Source: Hyperoodon ampullatus (taxonomy: Eukaryota; Chordata; Mammalia; Artiodactyla; Ziphiidae). Taken from it: a DNA stretch of 64,000 nucleotides. Shown one piece after another: positions 1-9,818 of the stretch (within the stretch, counting starts at the first letter, position 1; every line of letters starts with the position of its first letter). Position numbers and translations under genes: made by a program. The notes beneath the pieces were generated by a model. The model did not search any database, was not told the DNA's origin, and saw nothing but the letters and a program-made list of their open reading frames with translations. Where the stretch lies: contig OX457056.1 of the NCBI GenBank assembly GCA_949752795.1, positions 178,770,428 to 178,834,427 on the forward strand, given 5' to 3'.

Positions 1-1976
1 GTCATTTTCACAATGTTGATTCTTCCAATCCAAGAACATGGTACATCTCTCCATCTATTTGTATCATCTTTAATCTCTTTCATCAGTGTCTTATAATTTT
101 CTGCATACAGGTCTTTTGTCTCCTTAGGTAGGTTTATTCCTAGATATTTTATTCTTTTTGTTGCAATGGTAAATGGGAGTGTTTCCTTGATTTCACTTTC
201 AGATTTTTCATCATTAGTATATAGGAATGCCAGAGATTTCTGTGCATTAATTTTGTATCCTGCAACTTTACCAAATTCATTGATTAGCTCTAGTAGTTTT
301 CTGGTAGCATCTTTAGGATTCTCTATGTACAGTATCATGTCATCTGCAAACAGTGACAGCTTTACTTCTTCTTTTCTGATTTGTATTCCTTTTATTTCCT
401 TTTCTTCTCTGATTGCTGTGGCTAAAACTTCCAAAACTATGTTGAATAAGAGTGGCGAGAGTGGGCAACCTTGTCTTGTTCCTGATCTTAGTGGAAATAG
501 TTTCAGTTTTTCACCATTGAGGACGATGCTGGCTGTGGGTTCGTCATATATGGCCTTTATTATGTTGAGGAAAGTTCCCTCTATGCCTACTTTCTGCAGG
601 GTTTTTATCATAAATGGGTGTTGAATTTTGTCGAAAGCTTTCTCTGCATCTATTGAGATGATCATATGGTTTTTCTCCTTCAATTTGTTAATATGGTGTA
701 TCACGTTGATTGATTTGCGTATATTGAAGAATCCTTGCATTCCTGGAATAAACCCCACTTGATCATGGTGTATGATCCTTTTAACGTGCTGTTGTATTCT
801 GTTTGCTAGTATTTTGTTGAGGATTTTTGCATCTATGTTCATCAGTGATATTGGCCTGTAGTTTTCTTTCTTTGTGACATCCTTGTCTCCTTTTGGTATC
901 AAGGTGATGGTGGCCTCGTAGAATGAGTTTGGGAGTGTTCCTCCCTCTGCTATATTTTGTATGATTCCTTTCTTTCTGCTAACTTTGGGGTCTTTTTATT
1001 CTTCTTTGTCTAATTGCTTTAGGTGTAAAGTTAGGTTGTCTATGTGAGATTTTTCTTATTTCTTGAGGTGGGATTGTATTACTATAAACTTCCCTCTTAG
1101 AACTGCTTTTGCTGCATCCCATAGGTTTTGGGTCATCGTGTTTTCATTGTCATTTGTTTCTAGGTATTTTTTGATTTCCTCTTTGATTTATTCAGTGATT
1201 GCTTGATTATTTTGTAGTGTACTGTTTAGCCTCCACGTGTTTTTATTTTTTACAGTTTTTTTCCAGTAATTGATATCTAGCCTCATAGCTTCGTGGTTGC
1301 AAAAGATACCTGATACAATTTCAATTTTCTTAAATTTACCAAAGCTTGATTTGTGACCCAAGATATGATCCATCCTGGAGAACGTGGCATGAGCACTAAG
1401 AAGAAAGTGTATTCTGTTGTTTTGGATGGAACGTCCTATAAATATCAATTAAGCCCATCTTGTTTAATGTATCATTTAAAGCCCGTGTTTCCTTATTTAT
1501 TTTTATTTTGGGTAATATGTTCATTGGTGAAAGTGGGGTGTTAAAGTCCCCTACTATGATTGTGTTACTGTCGATTTCCGCTTTTATGGCTGTTAGTATT
1601 TGCCTTATGTATTGAGGTGCTCCTATGTTGGGTGCATAAATATTTACAATTGTTATATCTTCTTCTTTGATAGATCCCTTGATCATTATGTAGTGTCCTT
1701 CTTTGTCTCTTGTAATAGTCTTTATTTTAAAGTTTATTTTGTCTGATATGAGAGTTGCTACTCCAGCTTTCTTTTGATTTCCATTTGCATGGAATATCTG
1801 TTTCTATCCCCTCACTTTCAGTCTGTATGTGACCCTGGGTCTGAAGTGGGTCTTTTGTAGGCAGCATATATATGGGTCTTATTTTTGTATCCATTCAGCC
1901 AGTCTATGTCTTTTGTTGGAGCATTTAATCCATTTACATTTAAGGTAATTATCAATAGGTTTGTTCCTATTACCAT
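1..1976 (-). pseudogene. L1 copy A ORF2 (endonuclease-reverse transcriptase) remnant
   Basis: ORF2 normally encodes an APE-like endonuclease, a reverse transcriptase and a C-terminal Cys-rich domain that together drive target-primed reverse transcription. The start equivalent is the ATG at 1976-1974. The endonuclease segment is visible at about 1400-1976, including [10 protein letters not shown] (near 1550). The reverse-transcriptase segment at 1-960 includes the FADD core near 340. Damage includes a base lost soon after the start (the Ala-Pro-Thr-Lys stretch shifts frame), an in-frame stop where copy B has an intact endonuclease, and the 0.47-kb deletion at 960/961. The endonuclease motif SDH reads CNH here. 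It is clearly dead. Confidence 0.9.
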
Positions 1977-2034
1977 TTTCTTAATTGTTTTTGATTTGTT
2001 TTTGTAGGTCTTTTCCTTCTCTTATGTTTCCTGC

Positions 2035-2946
2035 CTAGAGAAGTTCCTTTAGCACTTGTAAAGCTGCTTTGGTGGTGCTGAATTCTCTTAACTTTTGCTT
2101 CTTTGTAAAGCTTTTAATTTCTCTGTCGAATCGGAATGAGATCCTTGCTTGGTAGAGTAATCTTGGTTGTAGATTTTCCCCTTTCATGTCTTTAAATATG
2201 TCCTGCCACTTCCTTCTGTCTTGCAGAGTTTCTGCTGAAAGATCAGCTGTTAACCTTATGGGGATTCCCTTGTATGTTGTTTGTTGTTTTTCCCTTGCTG
2301 CTTTTAATATTTTTTCTTTGTATTTAATTGTTGATAGTTTGATTAATATGTGTCTTGGCATGTTTCTCCTTGGATTTATCCTGTATGGGACTCTCTGCAC
2401 TTCCTGGCCTTGATGGACTATTTCTTTTCCCATATTAGGGAAGTTTTCAACTATAATCTCTTCAAATATTTTCTCAGTCCCTTTCTTTTTCTCTCCTTCT
2501 TCTGGGGCCCCTATAATTCATATGTTAGCGTGTTTAATGTTGTCCCAGAGGTCTCTGAGACTGTTCCAGTGGTCTCTGAGACTGTCCTCAGTTCTCTTCA
2601 TTCTTTTTTCTTTATTGTGCTTTGTGGTAGTTATTTCCACTATTTTATATTCTAGGTCACTTATCTGTTCCTCTGCCTCAGTTATTCTGCTATTGATTCC
2701 TTGTAGAGAATTTTAAATTTCATTTATTGTGTTATTCACCATTTTTTGTTTGCTCTTTAGTTCTTCTAGGTCCTTATTAAATGTTTCTTGTATTTTCTCT
2801 TTTCTATTTCCAAGATTTTGTATCATCTTTACTATCATTACTCTGAATTCTTTTTCAGGTAGACTGCCTATTTCCTCTTCTTTTGTTTGGTCTGGTGGGT
2901 TTTTACTTTGCTCCTTCATCTGCTGCATATTTCTCTGTCTTCTCAT
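2035..2946 (-). pseudogene. L1 copy A ORF1 (RNA-binding chaperone) remnant
   Basis: ORF1p is the trimeric coiled-coil RNA-binding protein that coats L1 RNA. The start ATG (2946-2944) and stop (2037-2035) line up with the intact ORF1 of copy B. The N-terminal part (2713-2946) and the RRM/C-terminal part (2035-2433) are each open, but stops lie between them, one of them a CpG-type CGA-to-TGA change in the first RRM strand. Two in-frame length differences from copy B are visible. The heptad DSISKIQ is absent from the coiled coil, and an extra 7 residues (DHWNSLR) come from a 21-bp tandem duplication at 2550-2591. Confidence 0.9.
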
Positions 2947-3446
2947 TTTGCTTAACTTACTGTGTTTGGGATCTCCTTTTTGCAGGCTGCAGGTTTGTAG
3001 TTCCCGTTTTTTTGTGTGTGTCTATCCCCACTGGGTTAGGTTGGTTCAGTCCGTGTGTAGGCTTCCTGATGGAGGAGACTGGTGCTTGTGTTTTGGTGGG
3101 TTGGGCTGGATCTTGTCTTTCTGGTGGGCAGGACCACATCCAGTGGTGTGTTTTAGGGTTTCTGTGACCTTATTATGATTTTAGGCAGCCTCTCTGCTAA
3201 TGGGTGGGGTTATGTTCCTGTCTTGCTAGTTGTTTGGCATGGGGCATCCAGCACTGGTGCTTGCTGGTCATTGAGTGGAGTTGGGTCTTAGCATTGAGAC
3301 GGAGATCTCTGGGAGAGCTCTTGCCGATTGACATTACATGGGGCCAGGAGGTCTCTGGTGGTCCAATGTCCTGAGCTCGGCTCTCCCACCTCAAGGGCTC
3401 AGGCCTGACACCCGGCCGGAGCACCAAGACCCTGTTAGCCACACGG

Positions 3447-3545
3447 TAGTTTTGTGATCTTGGACCAGGCAGTTAACTTCTCTGTTCCTCAGGTTTCCTT
3501 TCATGTAGCACCTCCTTGCCCCAGAGGCCCAGTCAGGTGAGAGGG
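3447..3545 (+). repeat. MIR fragment
   Basis: The stretch reading 'tgatcttggaccaggcagttaacttctctg' in pieces matches the conserved MIR core (ccttgggcaagttacttaacctctctg...cctcagtttcc). MIR is an ancient tRNA-derived SINE. It abuts the 5' end of L1 copy A and is probably part of the DNA into which that L1 inserted. Confidence 0.6.
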
Positions 3546-4424
3546 AAAGGCTGTCGCTCACAAGCTGTGCAGGGAGGAAGCCTGGGAGGCTGCTGATGCT
3601 TCATACATGTTAAACCATCAGCCCCTTAGCAATACAATTCAAATAGACAGGGTTACTTTCTGATCTTGGAAAATCAGCAGCCTTGTCTTTCACTTTAACT
3701 AATATTTCCCTGAGCATCAAAGTCCATTGTCTTGGCAACTACTCCACAGAAACATGCCCATGCTGCCAGCCTCTGTGCTCTTAAAGGCACAGGAGGACTT
3801 GAGGATAGGCCAAGGTTGGATGTGGGAAAGCTCCATCTTTGTTACATGAGTGAGAGTTCATTGGTGGCAGAGCCTATACCTGCATTTTAATGTTTAAGAT
3901 CGTGCACAAGGTATTTCTCTCTCTACCTTAGAGGAAAAGGAGCAGCCTAATGGAATCCTAGCATTAAAGAGGATGCTTCATGTTGTGAAAAAGCACACAA
4001 GGGAGCCCCACAAAATGTAGTGCTTGAGCCTCAACTCAAGGGTGAGTGGAAACAACATAATGCATTTAATTGAGTTTGTGGGGGATGTGAAGACCCATGC
4101 ACGGTGCCATCTTTGAGAAGCTGTTGCACTGTGATTTCTGCTTTGGGCTCTGAAGATAGCCAAGGATTTTGCACCAATGTCTGAGTTCCCAAGACCTCTA
4201 GGATTCTCTCTGGAATTGCAAGAGTGAGGAGGGCCTCCATGCCAACTCCCCCACCCCATTCATATTCACCCATTGTAAGGGCTGTGGAAGACTGATCTCT
4301 TTCTTACCCTGAAGAGTTTGAGGGTAACTTGGTTTCTTTCCTGAAGGTCTCTACACTGTTTTCTCTTCCTAACCCACAGCCTCTCCTTTATGCAAAGAAT
4401 AAGGCCACTTTCTCCAAAAGCCAA
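3546..4424. other. Unassigned non-coding sequence
   Basis: I see no gene, long repeat family or RNA here. The small open frames on the minus strand (3978-4273) have no recognisable domain and no sign of coding conservation. Confidence 0.6.
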
Positions 4425-4835
4425 ACCTCTATACTCTGGTTCTGTAAGGGTGGTCCCTGGCCCAACAGCATCAGCAGTATATGGAAATTTGTTAGACCTG
4501 CAAATTTTCAGCCCCCATCTCAGATCTACTGAATCAATAATCTGAGGTTTTTGTTTTTTTTCTTTTGCGGTACGCGGGCCTCTCACCGCTGTGGCCCCTC
4601 CCGCTGTGGAGCACAGGCTCCGGACGCGCAGGCCCAGCGGCCACGGCTCACGGGCCCAGCCGTTCCGCGGCACGCGGGATCCTCCCAGACCGGGGCACGA
4701 ACCCGCATCCCCTGCACCGGCAGGCGGACTCCCAACCACTGTGCCACCAGGGAAGCCCAATAATCTGAGTTTTAACAAGCCCTCCAGGTAATTCTAATGC
4801 ATATTAAGATTTGAGAACCACCATTTTGAGCTCTG
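4425..4835 (+). repeat. MER5A-like hAT DNA element, split by a SINE
   Basis: The left part (4425-4546) has 'cagatctactgaatca' and the right part (4759-4835) has 'ttttaacaagccctccagg' followed by 'gagaaccacc'. This is the known order of the MER5A internal sequence, a non-autonomous hAT-Charlie element. A CHR SINE at 4547-4757 interrupts it, so the MER5A copy is older. Confidence 0.75.
4547..4757 (-). mobile_element. CHR-type SINE (short form), minus, in MER5A
   Basis: On the plus strand it begins with a T-rich tail and runs through 'gcggtacgcgggcctctcacc' to 'ccaccagggaagcc', the reverse complement of a tRNA-derived CHR SINE. The 12-bp direct repeat CAATAATCTGAG at 4535-4546 and 4758-4769 is a perfect target-site duplication. 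The several short open frames across it on the plus strand are artefacts of its CG-rich, stop-poor body. Confidence 0.95.
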
Positions 4836-7514
4836 AAAGAAGCTCATTTTGAGGTATAGAGGACTTAAGAAAGACGGAGGCTGGCATTTGATTTTTGCAT
4901 CAAATATCTTTTCACCCAGTTTGATCAAATCCAGTGTTCAAACTTTTTTCAGCTCTCCAGAGTTTGCAAACTGAGCCTTTGCCCTTGATGCTCCATCATT
5001 TCTGTGTTTCTTTGAGAAATATATTCTTATCACTGTAGGTGAACTCTGATGCCTCTTCACTTTACTGATAGGTCCTTGATAGGTATTAAGATAAGGAACT
5101 AGTTTTTGATGCAGGATGTGGGAAATTATTCTGGAGTTGAAGCAACTACAGAGAGCTGAGGAGGGAAAATGGTCCAGCTTGGGTTGGAACGAATTCCCTT
5201 GCTGGAAGACAGAGGGTGAATGCACATTTAGGGTCAGTGTGAGGTTGGTTCTGAAGCAGGTAGCTGCACCCACCGAGGATGGGGAGAAGTAATATTGCCA
5301 GTGCTGGGGGTGTCTGGGCTCCTGAAGCAGATAGATCCATGGCACAGGGGAATAGAATGGCACAGGGGCATGGTTAGGAATGGAACCCTGAGGTTCCATT
5401 CCTAACAGTGGAACCTCAAGGAGGGCAACAAGGAGTTTGGACAGAGGTGGCTGTCACAGGAAGTTGGAGACAGCAGTTGCAGAGGCGAAAGTGATGGGGC
5501 GGGCAGAGAACAGCAGCACCTATAAGCAGATAGGACAGAGTTTGCTTCCAGCTGACTCTGCTGAAGGGTTTATCAAGGAGCATTCACCAAGCCTCTTGTT
5601 TTCTTAAGAGTTCTGTTGGGGGTGGGAGTGGCATGAGTGGGGTCAGGTGGCGGGATGTCTCTCTGTGGAAGGAAGGAGGGAGGTACCAGGATTCTAGCAG
5701 ATACAATGGATGTGCTAGTACTGAGGTGAGGAAGATAAATTATTCATTCCATGAACATGAACTCCACATTCACCATGTCCCTGGCAACGTGCCTTTCCAG
5801 GGCCTGGGAATGAAGAGTTATATTTCAAATTTCTCTTTGTTGTTCTAACATGCCTTTCTCTTTTTCCCACTCTCTCCTAACTCATGAGTCAGGTCTTGTT
5901 AGTGTTGGTAGGTGGCTGTAGTATGAGGTACCTCATGTCAAGCTGAGGTTTCCGTAGAAACAAATAGAGACCTTGCTTTCTGAGTCTTGCAGAGAGTATT
6001 TCTGGCCATTTATCAGGAATGGCAGTATGTTCTTTTGGGCAAGGTATTTGCACTCCTTGGAGGAAAAACATAATAAACAATACATTATCCTAGAACAGAG
6101 CTGTTCCATTTTAGTTTTCTGTTTTGTTTTGTTTTTTTCTCTTTTCGACCATATCTGGCTCTGCCAACTCACCTCCAAGTGCTTCCTGGGCATCTGCAGT
6201 GGAGGTCTGTTGGACTCCAGCTGATCTCCATCCAATCCTGGTGCTGTCTGTCCTCCTCCAGACACAGTCCCACAGTCCAGAGGGTGTGTAATAGGAAGAG
6301 GTGGGATGAAAAGAGTATCATTGAGGGCATTCATTGCAACAAAGCAGGAGAGTGGCAGGCAGTGGGATCAAATAAGGCTGTTGATTGTGCTTTTGAAATT
6401 TTTGGTAGTTTGAGGTCAAAGTTGCAAATGCTATGCATGCTACAAAACCTTGGGGGAACTTTGAGTTCCAATCAAAATATTTAGGCAGTGGTCATGACTG
6501 TGTGTGATGTGAAAAATAATTGGATTTTAGAAGCAAAGGGAAGCTCAAAAGGTAATCAAAATTCTTTAATGACCGTGTCAGAAGGGCTTAAAGAGGGGAA
6601 ACTAAATTAGAATTGGGATCAGTAATAGCATTATGAGCATAAGTTAATAGGAACAGGTCTGAAGTCAGCAGATATTCCAAACTGCTTTGGCCTTTACGCT
6701 CAGCCCCTTTGTCCCTATGGACAACTTTGAACAGCCCACATTTTACTATCTATGGATGGTGCCATGTGGTGATAATCCATAACCTCCTTTATTTTAGATA
6801 CATTTATAGTTTCCATTTGTGATAGAAGCAGAGCTAGATAGTTAGTGCCGAGATTCTTTCCCATCCCTTTATTTCATGTGTGGGGTTCATGCAAGTTTAC
6901 TGTTCATTTAAATCTCTAATGTGTGACTGCTGGATGTTGTAAAGGACAGATCTGGATCCGAGTACTACCATTGGCAGGAGCACCCAGATGCATGAGGAAT
7001 CCATCTGTGGATTTTTTTCTAGAACCGATGGTGGCTTCCATAGACTACAAGGGGCCCAGGAGGTTATTATCATTTCAGAAGACCCCTGTAGGACCATGTT
7101 TTACAATCAGGGGTGAGGGTTGCTTTTTTTTTTTCCTTATTCTATCCGTCTCATCTGATGATGAACCTGCTCCATATTGTGGAATGTGTTTCATTTTGGG
7201 CATGTGAGGAGGTAGGCTATAATGAGATTTTAAAAGATCATACAATGTGGAAATGAAGCTTAACTATTATAATTTGTGAAAATGGCATTTTTCATCTAGA
7301 CTTGAAATGTCTCATTGCCTCATCACCTACAGCTGTATTTTCAGAGGGTACCACATGATCAATTGAACTATCCACAAATATGGGAACCAACCAGTTCTTT
7401 GTCCTCCTTCTGTTATCCTAGTGACTTCTGGACCCGCAGCTAATTCAGAGGCTGCACATTATTGATAGTGCAATAAAAAGATGACATGTAAGAAAGGGGC
7501 TAATTTTATTTGCG
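4836..7514. other. Unassigned sequence with one perfect hairpin
   Basis: I recognise no gene. A diverged L2/MIR-like scrap is possible at 5740-5830 ('attcattccatgaacatgaa'). The region contains the perfect inverted repeat at 5373-5406, listed separately. Open frames up to 153 aa occur on both strands (for example 4938-5399 minus and 5933-6334 minus) but show no domain and no codon bias I can see. Confidence 0.55.
5373..5406. repeat. Perfect 15-bp inverted repeat with 4-nt loop
   Basis: GTTAGGAATGGAACC (5373-5387) is followed by CTGA and then its exact reverse complement (5392-5406). All 15 base pairs match. It could form a hairpin in RNA or single-stranded DNA. No terminator or RNA-gene context is seen. 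Confidence 0.95.
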
Positions 7515-8075
7515 TACCATTTTCCAAGAGAATGGTGAGAGTGTTGGTTTTAATACAGAGCTACATGTTCTTTGTCTAACCATAGAGGTGGGTATATGTC
7601 CTGTGCCCTTCAACCTGAATGGGCTTGTGACTGCTTTAACCAAGAGGGTATAGCAGAAAGCATTCTGTGTGACTTCTGAGGCTAGCTCATGAAGGCCATT
7701 CAGCTTTTGCCTTATTTTCTGGAACATTCACTCTTGGGACCCTGAGTTCCATGTAATAATTCCAACTACCCTTAGGCTGCTATGTAGGTGCTTACATGTA
7801 GGTGCTCTATTTGAACCAATTTTCCAGACTTATGAGTGAAGAGTCTCCAGATGATACCAGCCCAGCCATTTGAATCAGCCTCACCCAGTCAAGTCTTCTG
7901 ATCTGGGACCCCAGATATTGTGGAGCAGAGACAAGCAAGCCATCCCTGCTCTGCCTGATCCAAATATCTGACCTGTGGAATCTGAGAGCATAATGAAATC
8001 ATTGTTGTCTCATGCCACTAAATTTTAGGGTAGGCTGTTGTACAGCAGTAGATAATCAGAACAGTAGGTTTTGCT
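7515..8075 (+). repeat. MLT1-like MaLR LTR
   Basis: Order and wording match an old MaLR (ERVL-related) LTR: 'cctgaatgggcttgtgactgctttaacc' in pieces, 'ttctgaggctagctcat', 'aaggccattcagcttttgcc', then 'tctcatgccactaaatttt' and 'gataatcagaacag' near the 3' end. It is a diverged solo LTR with no internal retroviral genes beside it. The subfamily name is uncertain. Confidence 0.65.
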
Positions 8076-8788
8076 GAAATTTTTACAGTGTTATTAATAA
8101 CACACTGTACAATTCTTATCCTACATTTGGGAGAGTAAGGCAAAATAGGTATTTCTAGTTACTTGGAGTGGGGGTGGACTAAATACATGCTTTAATCATG
8201 GGTAACCATGCCTTCAGTGAGAGGCAACCATGCATCACTTAAGGAGTATAGTCCCAGGGAATGACCAGGTGGGAGACCTGTCACCAGGATAGTAACTGAC
8301 CAACTGGCCTGACCCTAGGAGAACCATGTACCTACTAACATTAATAGCCTCATTGGAGATCATCAAGTTATCCAAGTCCCACGGTGCCCCTCACTTTGGC
8401 AGGGTTAGTTGGTATATTAGTCAGTGTCCTTTAGGGGAAAACAGAAAACCACATTTAAATTGGTTGTGTAAGTTGTAACAATGATCTGTGACCACCGTAG
8501 GGCTAGATAACATGCTCTCTAATATTTGGTGGCTTAATACAAAAGCATACATTTATCCCACAAGTCTAGGCCTAGGGACATGGAAGAAAAGTAGTGAGGA
8601 CTCCAGAGCTGCACTAGTGGCTTGAAGAGGAGCCCCAGTAGGGCCAGTATTTAAGCTGTGCAGGAGGTTGCCATGCTGCAGATGTTCAGATTTATGGTGT
8701 GGCACCTTGTGTCAGTGCTCCAACCACTAAGACAGAGCAGTGCTGCTGGTGGTGGCACCACTGATAGTGGCTGGAGCCAGGAGTGTGA
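8076..8788. other. Unassigned sequence with a weak MLT1-like trace
   Basis: Around 8480-8640 'ggtggcttaatac' resembles the reverse complement of an MLT1-type 3' end, but the match is weak. An imperfect inverted repeat lies at 8084-8109 at the left edge of this segment. No gene is seen. Confidence 0.4.
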
Positions 8789-8802
8789 AAAGATGCTAGA
8801 GG

Positions 8803-9005
8803 GCTTCCCTGGTGGCGCAGTGGTTGAGAGTCCGCCTGCCGATGCAGGGGACACGGGTTCGTGCCCCAGTCCGGGAAGATCGCACATGCCGCGGAGCGGC
8901 TGGGCCCGTGAGCCCTGGCCGCTGAGCCTGCGCGTCCGGAGCCTGTGCTCCGCAACGGGAGAGGCCACAACAGTGAGAGGCCCGCATACTGCAAAAAAAA
9001 AAAAA
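8803..9005 (+). mobile_element. CHR-type SINE (short form), plus strand
   Basis: This is the only plus-strand CHR SINE in the window. It starts GGGCTTCCCTGG and carries an A-box-like TGGCGCAGTGG near 8814 and a B-box-like GGTTCGTGCCC at 8856-8866, the internal Pol III promoter inherited from its tRNA ancestor. It ends in an A-rich tail. The direct repeat AGATGCTAGAGG at 8791-8802 and 9006-9017 is the target-site duplication. It is not a tRNA gene, because the sequence after the B box does not fold back to close an acceptor stem. Confidence 0.95.
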
Positions 9006-9017
9006 AGATGCTAGAGG

Positions 9018-9547
9018 TTGGAGCCATATCTTTCTGCTCCTGTAGTCAGAAATGGAAGCTGGAAGAGTCTTTCTTCCCTCCACCTCCTTTCTAATCTCCT
9101 GCCACTGCCTCCCGTTGGCCAAAGCTAACAGGAAGACAGTTCGCAAAGGATTTTGGGAAGTGTAATTTGCAGGCTCCCAGCTCTAGATTCAACAGAACAG
9201 ATGAGGGATGCTATTAGAGCTGAGAAACAGTAGGTACCTAACTGACACAGTTGGAAATCTTCATCCCTGGAATCTTCAAGAAAACCCTCCAAAATACTGT
9301 CTATGTATGACTATAAATTAGGACTCCTTTTTTGGTTGAAAACGAAAAGAATCTGAACCCAAATTAACTTAAGCAAGAAGTAAAATTTTGGCTCTTATAA
9401 GTGAAGAATCAAAAAATAGCTAGGTTTAGGTATAGGGTTAAATGATGTCATCAGGATCTGATCTCTATCTCTCACTCTGCTTTTCTTTGTTTTTCCATTC
9501 TTAGGCAGGATCTCCTCATATGGTAGCAAGATTTCTCCCAACAGTGT
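9018..9547. other. Probable ancient repeat, family not assigned
   Basis: 9330-9540 has the look of a diverged interspersed repeat ('cccaaattaacttaagcaag', 'aaatgatgtcatcaggatctg', 'caggatctcctcatatgg'). I recall similar wording in old mammalian repeats but cannot name the family. No coding sequence is seen. Confidence 0.4.
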
Positions 9548-9561
9548 TAGAATAGTAACTT

Positions 9562-9806
9562 TTTTTTTTTGTATTGGAAGTTTAGTTGATTTACAATATT
9601 GAGTTAGGTTTAGGTGTACAGCAAAGTGAGTCAGTTACATAAATATATTTTTCAGATTATTTTCCATTATAGGTTATTACAAGATATTGAATATAGTTAC
9701 CTGTTCAGTACAGTAAATCCTTGTTGCTTATCTATTTTATGTATAGCAGTTTGTATCTGTTAATCCCATACTCCTAATTTATCCATCCCCCGCTCCCTTT
9801 CCCCTA
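9562..9806 (-). mobile_element. 5'-truncated L1, 3' UTR only, minus
   Basis: It begins with a T run and continues 'gtttagttgatttacaatat', 'ggtgtacagcaaagtgag', 'ttgcttatctattttatgta', as in the 3' UTR of older cetartiodactyl L1. The near-duplicate flanks ATAGTAACTT at 9552-9561 and 9809-9818 look like its target-site duplication, so this is a short, heavily 5'-truncated insertion. Confidence 0.85.
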
Positions 9807-9818
9807 GTATAGTAACTT

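Larger units (their letters stand above)
1..3446 (-). mobile_element. LINE-1 copy A, 3' end outside window, internally deleted
   Basis: This is an L1 retrotransposon read on the minus strand. From right to left it holds 5' UTR (about 2947-3446), ORF1 (2035-2946) and ORF2 (1976 down to 1, continuing off the left edge). Aligned by eye to copy B (28737-36055), it lacks about 0.47 kb of ORF2 at 960/961, equivalent to roughly 31419-31885 of copy B. Both reading frames are broken. L1 homology stops at 3446, and the next bases look like an old MIR. The 3' end and the left TSD lie outside the window, so the insertion cannot be fully bounded. Confidence 0.95.

Noticed and set aside
166..624. 152-aa plus-strand open frame as a host gene
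   Set aside because: It is exactly antisense to the L1 ORF2 reverse-transcriptase region and recurs in copy B. Kept only as a finding about antisense frames.
8803..9005. tRNA gene (A and B boxes present)
   Set aside because: The sequence is flanked by a TSD, has an A-rich tail and recurs six more times in the window. It is a SINE, with no intact cloverleaf.
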